Under the pieces are notes generated by a model. The model ran no database searches, had not been told where the DNA came from, and was given only the letters and a program-made list of their open reading frames with translations. Below are positions 18,501 to 26,777 of a stretch of DNA of 64,000 nucleotides, in pieces (the stretch's first letter is position 1; every line of letters starts with the position of its first letter). The position numbers and the translations under genes were made by a program. This stretch comes from Pseudomonas sp. PD9R. Its GTDB lineage: Bacteria > Pseudomonadota > Gammaproteobacteria > Pseudomonadales > Pseudomonadaceae. The stretch is from positions 1 to 64,000 of the forward strand of contig NZ_JAHTMR010000015.1 in the NCBI RefSeq assembly GCF_019200975.1, given 5' to 3'.

Positions 18501-20313
18501 CTTCGTCTACAACCCATTGAGCTTGCTGGAGCGCGTCGAATCCCGCGATACGCAGGCCGGGCTTTCGATGGTGACTCGTTGGGCCTACGACGATCTGGGC
18601 CGGGAAATATCGCGCAGTTTTGTGGCTGAGGGTGCCGCAGCTCAAACCCTGACCTCACGTTACTCCCTGGACGGCAAACTCGCGCAGAGGGTGTTCGCCG
18701 GCGGTGATGAGTTGTTACGCGACGAGCGCTTTCAATACGATAGCCGAGGGCGGCTCAGTCGTTACACCTGCGATGGTCCCCAAAAGCCACGCGATCCCTT
18801 TGGCAAAGAGATCATTCAGCAGACCTATGCATTCGACGTTCTGGACAATATTGTCAGCCTGGAAACCGAGTTTCCCGGTGGCAGTAACACGACAGCGTTT
18901 ACTTACAGCCCCGTCGATCCCGCCCAACTCATCGAGGTCCGGCACAGCCACGCGGACTATCCGTTACCCGTCCGCCTGCATTACGACAGTAACGGGCAGA
19001 TGATCAAGGACGACCTGGAGCGTTCCCTCAGCTACGATTCGCTAGGGCGGTTGACGCAAATTGCCACAGCAACAGGCGCCGTGATACGCGGCTATCACTA
19101 CGACGCACAGGATCGCCTGGTTGAGCTGTCGCAACCGACCGGACCGCTTGCGCAGCGCTTCTACCAAAACGGTCGTGTCATCAATGAGGTGGTCGGTGAT
19201 GACCGGCGCACTTGCTTGCGCCAGTCCGGCATCTTGTTGGGTGAACATCAGCCGGGTGCTGGAGTGAAGCTGTTCGGCACAGATCAACAACAAAGTGTAT
19301 TGACGCTCTTCTCGGATAATCAGCGCGACGCTGTCGCCTACAGCCCCTACGGCTACCGTCCTGCCGAAGGTGGATTATTCCACCTGACAGGTTTCAACGG
19401 AGAGCAGCTCGATCCGCTGACCGGTTTGTACTTGTTGGGCAATGGTTATCGGGCCTACAGCCCGACGTTGATGCGCTTTCTCAGTCCGGACAGCCTTAGT
19501 CCGTTCGCAGCAGGTGGGTTGAATTCTTACGCTTACTGCCTGGGCGACCCTATCAATCGGGTTGATCCGAGCGGGCATGTTTCCTGGCAGTCAGGTCTTG
19601 GGGTTGCTTTGTCGGTGTTCAGCATCGCCGCGAGCATCCTCACTTTTGGTGCCGCCACGCCGCTGGCGATCGCGAGTTTTACCTTGGCGGCGGCGTCTGG
19701 AGTCGCAGGCATCGCGAGCTCAATTGCGCATGAAGTCGCACCGCAATCGGAGGTGGGTGACATCTTGGGCTATGTCAGCCTGGGGCTTGGTTTGGCGTCT
19801 TTTGCTTCCGGATTAGGGGCGGTGACGAGAGGGGCCAGCAAGGTGGCGGGGGCTTTCAAATCGGGGCTGAGCAGTGATTCCCGAGAAGCGGCCAGAGCGA
19901 TGGCAAGCGGGATGAGCGGCAGAACAGCAAGAGCCGGGTCATCTACCGGGCTTGCAGAGGCGACGTCTGTAAGGTGGGCTTACAAGACTTACAACTCGCA
20001 ACGCAACATTCCGGGTTTTGAGTCACTGGATGATGCAAGCCGAGCAAAATTTTTTCGCTTCAAGGATGCCGTCAAGGATGAGGGCATGACGCCGAGTCAG
20101 GCGGCTGAGCAGCTCGGAGGAAAAACCTATTACAACGAAATGGTGCCGTTCAAGTCTGCCAATCCCAGGCAGCTTCGTGAACCGGGTTATTTCAATGACA
20201 CCGGCTACACCGAGATCAGGCTTAACCAGGCGACACGCCTGTTTTTTTACGCGAACAACGACACACGGACGGCAACGATGTTTAAGTTCGGTCATACGGT
20301 TAGAGGCGGTTGA
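15556..20313 (+). CDS. Rhs/TccC-type YD-repeat protein with variable C-terminal domain
   Basis: A 1585-residue Rhs protein. Residues 1-100 match the Pseudomonas type opening (GVDPRTGIYSCALTLAEI, then GAGLGTGW-like DAGLGTGWTMALT). Many YD repeats follow (for example YDGLGRVFKIEE, YDSLGRLTQIAT), then the core-closing motif: LTGLYLLGNGYRAYSPTLMR, GLNSYAYCLGDPINRVDPSGH ending near residue 1342. This ending resembles TccC subunits of insecticidal Tc toxins. The last 245 residues vary between relatives: an alanine/glycine-rich helical stretch, then about 110 residues from WAYKTYNSQRNIPGF to the end with RLFFYANNDTRTATMFKFGH, which faintly recalls RelE/ParE-type RNases. No immunity gene fits in the 34 bases before convergent queG. 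The Rhs class is certain; toxin activity is inferred. Confidence 0.88.
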   Translation: MTSNEAVSVYSNAFNFDGFLSGGVDPRTGIYSCALTLAEIKSGALNGPSLPISLSFNPLKGGDAGLGTGWTMALTQYHLASEVLTLAGGGSYKAKQLAGTLFFEELKLETLKVTQPKPGHFDVIHKSGLREELKVYGASEIAVPIRIVAANGMAIMLDYTSINEQPVLKTVRDAQRTLLTVSRTQGRVTLTQYPGTDHEAKFVLSLTNDAVTAIHLPEGGSWKLLYEPFGKIDCLTQVDSPLGARELIQYQEAGHRLPPGSPIRSMPYVISHTVFPRQSQPAITKNYEYSQKNFLGFDDDNDDIRWSPDGDTLYQSSSDYQYTSTETLMSGARISCSTVRTYNKYHLLTSQVTASGQAITSESTEYHIDSGKSFQEQPAQLRQPKVRTVRYENRKTKTSRTETTRTEYDAMGNLLKHVGPEGVTTISEFYPADGADGCPPDPLGFVRFEKQRTVIPASGAGITTATVTRYRHALQPALQGALHAVLPVEEDFFERTASGETLCSKTGLVYFNRPDDALLHGLLQTQTVTQNGFSTRSEFSYALKGNQLELQTTVYGHDGTFKTSSRTLSAFSGLTLFEQNEDEGAFAFEYDAIGRLLSKTISPDTPHSVTSRKVYQAASSHEPASILTTDLMGVRQRVVYDGLGRVFKIEEQDCDSPDAAARTQMRVIHTARHDALGRLVEQTDIDWWDGIARPVRTGFVYDDWGQVKTTLHADGRKEHCELDPISRAETSWLEGMGESVTGLNDFGKPDWVEAFNLAGESLGKIVYEYDGVGRALSQTDAVGNKTTYVYDVFNRLCRSVLPDGCVVETAYAPHSHESLPSEVKVAGQSLGRQTFDGLGRMTESTVGGRAVSAGYEAGFGQPAWQKSASGELIEFDYALDFGGRLLQRKATGLLANFTYSPVHGQPQSCVEQGRESRFEYYPSGRLKHEVTVHGTQQRTATYSYSFSGRPLSCVDVLGDAHKTSYDEWGRVKSFEQNTLKADFVYNPLSLLERVESRDTQAGLSMVTRWAYDDLGREISRSFVAEGAAAQTLTSRYSLDGKLAQRVFAGGDELLRDERFQYDSRGRLSRYTCDGPQKPRDPFGKEIIQQTYAFDVLDNIVSLETEFPGGSNTTAFTYSPVDPAQLIEVRHSHADYPLPVRLHYDSNGQMIKDDLERSLSYDSLGRLTQIATATGAVIRGYHYDAQDRLVELSQPTGPLAQRFYQNGRVINEVVGDDRRTCLRQSGILLGEHQPGAGVKLFGTDQQQSVLTLFSDNQRDAVAYSPYGYRPAEGGLFHLTGFNGEQLDPLTGLYLLGNGYRAYSPTLMRFLSPDSLSPFAAGGLNSYAYCLGDPINRVDPSGHVSWQSGLGVALSVFSIAASILTFGAATPLAIASFTLAAASGVAGIASSIAHEVAPQSEVGDILGYVSLGLGLASFASGLGAVTRGASKVAGAFKSGLSSDSREAARAMASGMSGRTARAGSSTGLAEATSVRWAYKTYNSQRNIPGFESLDDASRAKFFRFKDAVKDEGMTPSQAAEQLGGKTYYNEMVPFKSANPRQLREPGYFNDTGYTEIRLNQATRLFFYANNDTRTATMFKFGHTVRGG

Positions 20314-20347
20314 TTGTTGCGGATTTCGCTTCGTGAGTTGAAAGGGG

Positions 20348-21418
20348 TCAGACATCCTCTTGGCCATGCTGACGCAACGCCCACTCCACGTGTTCCCTGA
20401 CCAGCTCCGATGGAGAGTCCCGCCGCGCCTTCAGCGCTTCCAATACCGGAATCGTTGAAGGTGCATTGCCCAACCCCACCGCCAGATTACGCAGCCAGCT
20501 CTGATAGCCCGCCCGGCGCAGTGGCGAACCTTCAGTGCTGCTGAGGAATTTATCCTCGTCCCACATGAACAGCTCGGCCAGTTCAGCGTTGTCCAGATTG
20601 TGTCGCGGCTTGAAATCGCTTTCGCCGGACGGGCGGGCGAAGCGGTTCCAGGGGCAGACGATCTGGCAGTCATCGCAACCGAATACCCGGTTACCGATCA
20701 GCGGTCGCAGCTCTTCGGGGATGGCGCCTTTAAGTTCGATGGTCAGGTAGGAAATGCAGCGTCGGGCGTCCAGCACATAAGGGCCGACGAAGGCGTTGGT
20801 CGGGCAGATGTCGAGGCATGCGGTGCAGCGGCCACAGTGTTCGGTGGCGTGAGGCGGGTCCACCGGCAGCGGCAGGTCGACGAACAATTCGGCGAGGAAG
20901 AAATAACTGCCGGCCTTGCGATTCAAGACCAGGGTATTTTTGCCGATCCATCCCAGGCCGGCCTTTTCCGCGATAGCCTTTTCCAGTACCGGGGCACTGT
21001 CGACGAACGCGCGATAGCCGAACGGACCGATCACCGCCTGAATTTTTTCCGCCAGTTGTTGCACGCGTTTGCGGATCAGCTTGTGGTAATCGCGGCCCAG
21101 GGCGTAACGCGAGACGTAGGCTTTTTCCGGTTGGGCCAACAATTGCGCCATGTGCGTATCGCCTGCCAGGTAGTCCATGCGCAGGGAAACCACGCGCAAA
21201 GTGCCGGGCACCAGCTCTTCCGGGTGCGAGCGTTTGCTGCCGTGAGCGCCCATGTAATCCATTTCGCCGTGGTAGCCGGCTTCGAGCCAGCGTTCCAGGT
21301 GCTGCTCATGCTCGGCCAGATCCAGGCCGCTGATGCCGACTTGCTGAAAGCCCAGCTCGCGGCCCCAGTCCTTGATGGATTGGGCGAGGGCGGGCAGGTC
21401 TGTGGTAATAGCGGGCAT
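20348..21418 (-). CDS. queG: Epoxyqueuosine reductase
   Basis: Reduces epoxyqueuosine to queuosine in tRNA, the last step of queuosine synthesis, using cobalamin and two 4Fe-4S clusters. Both ferredoxin-type motifs are visible: CGRCTACLDICPTNAF and CDDCQIVCPWNRFA; the N-terminal region has the conserved GYHGEMDYM and KRSHPEELVPG segments. I chose ATG 21418 (MPAITTD, 356 residues) because a longer reading would overlap the divergent nnr gene and exceed the family length. It converges with the Rhs gene and diverges from nnr. Confidence 0.95.
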   Translation of the reverse strand: MPAITTDLPALAQSIKDWGRELGFQQVGISGLDLAEHEQHLERWLEAGYHGEMDYMGAHGSKRSHPEELVPGTLRVVSLRMDYLAGDTHMAQLLAQPEKAYVSRYALGRDYHKLIRKRVQQLAEKIQAVIGPFGYRAFVDSAPVLEKAIAEKAGLGWIGKNTLVLNRKAGSYFFLAELFVDLPLPVDPPHATEHCGRCTACLDICPTNAFVGPYVLDARRCISYLTIELKGAIPEELRPLIGNRVFGCDDCQIVCPWNRFARPSGESDFKPRHNLDNAELAELFMWDEDKFLSSTEGSPLRRAGYQSWLRNLAVGLGNAPSTIPVLEALKARRDSPSELVREHVEWALRQHGQEDV

Positions 21419-21481
21419 GAGGCGAGAGAAACCGGAGCTGAGGTGCGTATAATTCTGCCAGACATCGGAGCCCGTAGACGC

Positions 21482-22981
21482 ATGCCGCACACTAAAGATG
21501 ATTTACCCGACGCGCTGTATAGCGCCGCGCAGGTCCGAGGACTCGATGCGAGCCTGATCGCCGCCGGCACACCGGGCTTCGAACTGATGCAACGTGCGGC
21601 CCGGGCGACCTGGCGGGCACTGGTTCGGCAGTGGCCGACCGCGAACGAATTGAGCGTGCTGGCCGGGCACGGCAACAATGCCGGGGACGGTTATCTGGTG
21701 GCGGTGCTAGCGCAGCGGGCCGGGTGGTCGGTTCGCGTGCTGGCGGTGGGCGATCCCCAGCGTTTGCAGGGCGATGCGGCGCTGGCCCATGCCGACGCCG
21801 TGTCCGGGAAAGTCGTCATCGAAGCCTGGAGCACGCACTCGGAATTACGCGGTGTTGTGCTGGACGCCTTGCTCGGCACCGGTCTGAGCGGCGACGTGCG
21901 CGAGCCGTATGCCAGCGCCATCGCAGCGATCAACGCCAGCGAGTTACCGGTGGCAGCGGTGGATATCCCCTCCGGCTTATGCGCCGATACCGGGCGTCGA
22001 CTCGGCGATGCGGTGCGGGCTGATCTGACGGTCACGTTCATTGGCTTGAAACTTGGGTTGTTCACCGGCGATGCGGCGGATGTAGTGGGCGAGTTGGTGT
22101 TCAATGACCTGCACGCGGATCCGCAACTGCTTGAAGTTGCGCCGATCTCTGCCCATCGATTGACGACCGGCAACCTGCCACGTCTGGCTTGCCGCGCACC
22201 TGCTGCTCATAAAGGCCAATTCGGCCATGTGCTGCTGATCGGTGGCGATCGTGGTTTGGGTGGCGCGATCCTGCTGAGCGCGCAAAGTGCGCTACGCAGC
22301 GGTGCCGGCATGGTGTCGGTGGCGACGCGCAGTGAACATGTGCCTGCCGCGCTGGCCCGAATCCCCGAGGCGATGGTATTGGGCACTTCATCAGCCAATC
22401 AGCTGATGGGATTGCTTCAAAAAGTTTCCGTATTGGTGGTTGGCCCCGGTCTGGGGCAGGCCGGCTGGGGGCGCAGTCTGTTGTCGGCCGCTGCCAACGC
22501 GCCGTTGCCGCAAGTCTGGGACGCCGATGCGCTGAACATGCTGGCCGAAGAGCGCGTGAGCTTGCCCAAGGATTGTGTGATCACTCCGCATCCGGGCGAA
22601 GCGGCACGTTTGCTGGGCATGAGCACTGCTGAAGTCCAGGCGGATCGCCCGGCGGCGGCTCGCGCGTTGAGCAAAAAATATACAGCGGTCGTGGTGCTCA
22701 AAGGCTCCGGGAGCCTGATCAGCAGCCCCGACGGGCGGTTGTCGGTGTGTCATCAAGGGCATCCGGCGATGGCCACGGCCGGTTTGGGTGATGTGCTGGC
22801 CGGTTTGGTCGGCGCATTGCTGGCCCAGGGCATGCAGGCGTTCGATGCCGCGTGCCTGGCGGTCTGGTTGCATGCCAATGCCGGTGAGCAACAAGGTAAA
22901 TTCGGCCGTGGGCTGGCGGCCAGTGATCTTATCCCGGCCATTCGTCAGTTGTTGGAGGAGCAAGCACCGTGTCTGAAGTAA
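21482..22981 (+). CDS. nnr: Bifunctional NAD(P)H-hydrate epimerase / ADP-dependent dehydratase
   Basis: Repairs hydrated NADH and NADPH. The 499-residue protein has an N-terminal epimerase domain (about 1-215; GHGNNAGDGYLVAVLA and VDIPSGLCADTG) fused to a ribokinase-like dehydratase domain (about 225-499; GGDRGLGGAILLSAQS, VVGPGLGQAGW, ITPHPGEAARLLG and GLGDVLAGLVGALLAQG). ATG 21482 fits the family start (MPHTKDDLPDALYSA); the long open frame upstream is antisense to queG and is not part of the gene. It overlaps tsaE by 13 bases, so translation is coupled. Confidence 0.95.
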   Translation: MPHTKDDLPDALYSAAQVRGLDASLIAAGTPGFELMQRAARATWRALVRQWPTANELSVLAGHGNNAGDGYLVAVLAQRAGWSVRVLAVGDPQRLQGDAALAHADAVSGKVVIEAWSTHSELRGVVLDALLGTGLSGDVREPYASAIAAINASELPVAAVDIPSGLCADTGRRLGDAVRADLTVTFIGLKLGLFTGDAADVVGELVFNDLHADPQLLEVAPISAHRLTTGNLPRLACRAPAAHKGQFGHVLLIGGDRGLGGAILLSAQSALRSGAGMVSVATRSEHVPAALARIPEAMVLGTSSANQLMGLLQKVSVLVVGPGLGQAGWGRSLLSAAANAPLPQVWDADALNMLAEERVSLPKDCVITPHPGEAARLLGMSTAEVQADRPAAARALSKKYTAVVVLKGSGSLISSPDGRLSVCHQGHPAMATAGLGDVLAGLVGALLAQGMQAFDAACLAVWLHANAGEQQGKFGRGLAASDLIPAIRQLLEEQAPCLK

Positions 22982-23439
22982 CCCTGTACCTGGCTGATGA
23001 AACGGCGATGACCGCGTTTGGTGCACGCATCGCCCAAACCACAAAAGGGCACGGTCTGATTTTTCTAGAAGGGGATCTGGGGGCGGGTAAAACCACGCTG
23101 TCCCGGGGCATTATCCGTGGCCTTGGGCATGTCGGGGCGGTGAAAAGTCCGACCTTCACTCTGGTCGAACCCTACGAGATCGGCGACATTCGCGCCTTCC
23201 ATTTCGACCTGTACCGTCTGGTCGATCCTGAAGAGCTTGAGTACCTGGGCATCCGCGACTACTTCGAAGACGACGCGCTATGCCTGATCGAATGGCCCGA
23301 CAAAGGTGCAGGCTTTTTGCCAAAGCCCGACCTGACCATTACCATTAGCCCGCATGACAGCGGGCGTTCGCTGAAAATTTTGCCCCAAGGCTCGCGTGGC
23401 GAGTCCTGGTGTGCCGCTTTGGCATTGGAAATTAAATAA
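22969..23439 (+). CDS. tsaE: tRNA threonylcarbamoyladenosine synthesis ATPase TsaE
   Basis: The ATPase component of the TsaBDE complex that makes the t6A37 modification in ANN-decoding tRNAs. The 156-residue protein has the P-loop LEGDLGAGKTTLSRGI, then VKSPTFTLVEPY and HFDLYRL, all diagnostic. The start is GTG inside the end of nnr, preceded by GGAGGAG. The order nnr-tsaE-amiB-mutL is the common gammaproteobacterial arrangement. Confidence 0.96.
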   Translation: MSEVTLYLADETAMTAFGARIAQTTKGHGLIFLEGDLGAGKTTLSRGIIRGLGHVGAVKSPTFTLVEPYEIGDIRAFHFDLYRLVDPEELEYLGIRDYFEDDALCLIEWPDKGAGFLPKPDLTITISPHDSGRSLKILPQGSRGESWCAALALEIK

Positions 23440-24870
23440 ATGATGGGGTTAGGTATGCGCTTTCGCGCGTTGGTTGCTGCCGTTGGGGTGTTGTTTTTGG
23501 CGGTGACCGTCGACGCTGTGGCCGATACAAAGGTCAACAGTGTTCGCCTTTGGCGGGCACCGGACAACACACGACTGGTGTTTGACCTGACAGGCCCGGT
23601 GCAGCACAGCGTCTTTACCTTGACCGCTCCGGACCGTCTGGTCATCGACATCAACGGCGCGACCCTCGGTGCACCGTTGAACGTCAATACGTCGAACACG
23701 CCGATCACCGCCATGCGCTCGGCCCAACGCACGCCGACCGACCTGCGGGTGGTCATCGACCTGAAAAAGGCTGTCACCCCGAAAAGCTTCTCCCTGGCTC
23801 CCAATGCCCAGTATGGCAACCGACTGGTGGTCGATCTGTTCGATAACCCGTCCGATGCCGCGCCACCTCCAGCGCCAACGCCGTCGGTGGCCACCATTCC
23901 AGCCGTTCCCGTCACGCCATCCGAACCTGCGATCAAACTGTCGCCAGCGCCGGCCGGCAAGCGCGACATCGTTGTGGTGATCGATGCCGGTCACGGTGGC
24001 GAAGACCCGGGCGCCTCGGGGTCCCGTGGTCAGCATGAAAAAGACGTGGTATTGGCCATCGCCCGTGAACTGCAGCGCCAGGTCAACGGTATGAAAGGCT
24101 TCCGCGCCGAACTGACCCGTACCGGCGACTACTTCATCCCGCTGCGTGGCCGTACTGAAATCGCCCGCAAGAAAGGCGCCGACCTGTTCGTCTCGATCCA
24201 TGCCGACGCCGCGCCTTCCGCCGCCGCCTTTGGTGCATCGGTGTTCGCCCTGTCGGATCGCGGCGCCACATCGGAGACTGCCCGTTGGCTGGCAGACAGC
24301 GAAAACCGGTCCGACCTGATCGGTGGTGCCGGCAGCGTCAGCCTCGATGACAAGGACCGCATGCTGGCTGGCGTGTTGCTCGACCTGTCGATGACCGCTT
24401 CCCTGACCTCCAGTCTGGACGTTGGCCAAAAGGTCTTGAGCAACATCAGCCGCGTCACACCGCTGCACAAACAACGGGTGGAACAGGCCGGGTTCATGGT
24501 GCTGAAGTCGCCGGACATTCCATCGATCCTGGTGGAAACCGGCTTTATCTCCAATGCCAATGAAGCGTCCAAGTTGTCCGGGGCGAGCCATCAGCAGGCG
24601 CTCGCGCGTTCCATCAGCGCTGGCGTCCGTCAGTTCTTCCAACAGAATCCGCCACCAGGCACCTACATTGCCTGGCTGCGAGATTCCGGCAAAATCGCCC
24701 AGGGGCCGCGTGACCATCGCGTCAGCCCAGGTGAGACGCTGGCGATGATCGCCGTGCGCTATCAGGTCTCGCCGGCCACGCTGCGCAGCGCCAACAACTT
24801 GCCGAATGACGAGCTGAAAATCGGCCAGCACCTGACCATTCCCGGCACTGAACTGGCGGCCAAAGAATGA
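23440..24870 (+). CDS. amiB: N-acetylmuramoyl-L-alanine amidase with AMIN and LysM domains
   Basis: A periplasmic zinc amidase that cuts septal peptidoglycan during daughter-cell separation. The 476 residues contain a signal peptide (about 1-27, FRALVAAVGVLFLAVTVDAVA), an AMIN targeting domain (about 30-130), a proline-rich linker, the amidase_3 domain (about 165-400; DAGHGGEDPGASG, the SIHADA strand, VETGFISNANE) and a C-terminal LysM repeat (about 428-472; VSPGETLAMIAVRYQVS). The ATG directly follows the tsaE stop; MRFRALV at 23455 is an alternative start. The next gene, mutL, overlaps by four bases. The symbol amiB follows the conserved position before mutL. Confidence 0.94.
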   Translation: MMGLGMRFRALVAAVGVLFLAVTVDAVADTKVNSVRLWRAPDNTRLVFDLTGPVQHSVFTLTAPDRLVIDINGATLGAPLNVNTSNTPITAMRSAQRTPTDLRVVIDLKKAVTPKSFSLAPNAQYGNRLVVDLFDNPSDAAPPPAPTPSVATIPAVPVTPSEPAIKLSPAPAGKRDIVVVIDAGHGGEDPGASGSRGQHEKDVVLAIARELQRQVNGMKGFRAELTRTGDYFIPLRGRTEIARKKGADLFVSIHADAAPSAAAFGASVFALSDRGATSETARWLADSENRSDLIGGAGSVSLDDKDRMLAGVLLDLSMTASLTSSLDVGQKVLSNISRVTPLHKQRVEQAGFMVLKSPDIPSILVETGFISNANEASKLSGASHQQALARSISAGVRQFFQQNPPPGTYIAWLRDSGKIAQGPRDHRVSPGETLAMIAVRYQVSPATLRSANNLPNDELKIGQHLTIPGTELAAKE

Positions 24871-26777
24871 ACCAGGTGCTGACCAACGCGGCTCGTATCG
24901 AGCTGCTCAGCCCGCGACTGGCGAACCAGATTGCCGCCGGTGAGGTGGTTGAACGTCCGGCCTCGGTAATCAAGGAGTTGCTGGAAAACAGCCTCGACTC
25001 CGGTGCCAAGCGCATCGATGTCGATGTGGAACTGGGCGGCGTTAAGCTGCTGCGGGTGCGCGACGATGGCAGCGGCATTTCTGCCGATGACCTGCCGCTG
25101 GCCCTGGCGCGACACGCCACCAGCAAAATCCGCAATCTGGAAGACCTCGAACAGGTCATGAGCCTGGGCTTTCGCGGTGAGGCACTGGCGTCGATCAGCT
25201 CCGTGGCGCGTCTGACCCTGACTTCGCGCACCCGCGACGCCGATCAGGCCTGGCAGGTTGAGACGGAAGGGCGTGACATGGCACCCCGCGTGCAGCCGGC
25301 CGCCCATCCGGTGGGCACCTCGGTGGAAGTCCGTGACCTGTTTTTCAACACGCCGGCACGGCGCAAGTTTCTCAAGACCGAAAAAACCGAATTCGATCAC
25401 CTGCAGGAAGTGATCAAACGATTGGCCTTGGCGCGCTTCGACGTTGCATTCCATCTGCGCCATAACGGCAAGACCATCCTCAGCCTGCATGAGGCCCACG
25501 ATGATGCGGCCCGTGCCCGGCGCGTAGCCGCCATTTGCGGTCCGGGTTTCCTGGAACAGGCGTTGCCGATCGAGATCGAGCGCAACGGTCTGCATTTGTG
25601 GGGCTGGGTCGGCTTGCCGACCTTTAACCGTAGCCAGGCGGATTTGCAGTATTTCTTCGTCAATGGCCGCGCCGTTCGCGACAAACTGGTAGCCCACGCG
25701 GTGCGCCAAGCTTATCGCGACGTGTTGTTCAATGGCCGGCATCCGACGTTCGTGCTGTTTTTTGAGGTCGATCCGGCGGGTGTTGACGTCAACGTGCACC
25801 CCACCAAGCACGAAGTGCGCTTCCGTGACGGGCGCATGGTCCATGACTTCCTTTATGGCACCTTGCATCGCGCGCTAGGCGATGTTCGGCCAGAGGACCA
25901 TCTGGCTGCGCCGGTCGCGACCGCCATTGTCCGGCCTACCGGGCTGGATGCTGGTGAATTTGGCCCGCAAGGCGAAATGCGTCTGGCCGCCAATGCGCTG
26001 CTGGAGCAGCCTCAGGCACAGCCATCGTTCAATACGCCGGCCGGGTCGGGCTCTGGCGCGGGCTATCAGTACCAATACACTCCGCGCCCGCAGTCCGGTG
26101 TTCCCGTCGCTGAAGCCCAGGCTGCCTACCGTGAGTTTTTCGCGCCGCTGCCCGAAGCCAATGCGGTCGCGCTGCCGGCCGGTCAGGACGATATTCCGCC
26201 GCTGGGCTATGCGCTGGCGCAGCTCAAGGGCATCTACATCCTGTCGGAAAACGCTCAGGGGCTGGTGCTGGTGGACATGCACGCCGCTCACGAGCGGATC
26301 ATGTACGAACGCCTGAAAGTCGCCATGGCCAGCGAAGGCCTGAGCGGGCAGCCATTGCTGGTGCCGGAATCGCTGGCGGTCAGTCAGCGTGAGGCCGATT
26401 GCGCAGAAGAGCACGTCGCCTGGTTCCAGCGACTGGGCTTTGAATTGCAGCGCCTGGGCCCGGAAACCCTGGCCATTCGGCAGATTCCGGCCCTGCTCAA
26501 GCAGGCCGAGGCCAATCGACTGGTGGGCGACGTGTTGGCCGACCTGATGGAATACGGCACCAGCGACCGGATTCAGGCGCACCTGAACGAACTGCTCGGC
26601 ACCATGGCTTGCCACGGCGCAATCCGGGCGAACCGGCGTCTGGCCCTGCCGGAAATGAACGGTCTGCTGCGCGATATGGAAAACACCGAGCGCAGCGGTC
26701 AATGCAACCATGGCCGACCGACCTGGACCCAGCTGGGTCTGGACGATCTGGACAAACTGTTCTTGCGCGGTCGTTGA
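24867..26777 (+). CDS. mutL: DNA mismatch repair protein MutL
   Basis: Links MutS mismatch recognition to strand removal. The 636 residues have an N-terminal GHKL ATPase (NQIAAGEVVERPASVIKELL, DDGSGI, LGFRGEALASISS), a flexible linker near 340-430, and a C-terminal dimerisation domain. The C-terminal part carries DMHAAHERIMYE, fitting the DQHA(X)2E(X)4E endonuclease motif, and closes with CHGAIRA and CNHGRPTW. This is the nicking type of MutL expected in organisms without MutH. It overlaps amiB (ATGA) and miaA (TGATG), so it is part of a coupled operon. Confidence 0.97.
   Translation: MNQVLTNAARIELLSPRLANQIAAGEVVERPASVIKELLENSLDSGAKRIDVDVELGGVKLLRVRDDGSGISADDLPLALARHATSKIRNLEDLEQVMSLGFRGEALASISSVARLTLTSRTRDADQAWQVETEGRDMAPRVQPAAHPVGTSVEVRDLFFNTPARRKFLKTEKTEFDHLQEVIKRLALARFDVAFHLRHNGKTILSLHEAHDDAARARRVAAICGPGFLEQALPIEIERNGLHLWGWVGLPTFNRSQADLQYFFVNGRAVRDKLVAHAVRQAYRDVLFNGRHPTFVLFFEVDPAGVDVNVHPTKHEVRFRDGRMVHDFLYGTLHRALGDVRPEDHLAAPVATAIVRPTGLDAGEFGPQGEMRLAANALLEQPQAQPSFNTPAGSGSGAGYQYQYTPRPQSGVPVAEAQAAYREFFAPLPEANAVALPAGQDDIPPLGYALAQLKGIYILSENAQGLVLVDMHAAHERIMYERLKVAMASEGLSGQPLLVPESLAVSQREADCAEEHVAWFQRLGFELQRLGPETLAIRQIPALLKQAEANRLVGDVLADLMEYGTSDRIQAHLNELLGTMACHGAIRANRRLALPEMNGLLRDMENTERSGQCNHGRPTWTQLGLDDLDKLFLRGR

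Noticed and set aside
20600..21481. Long upstream extension of the nnr frame
   Set aside because: It is antisense to queG; the nnr family start is at 21482.
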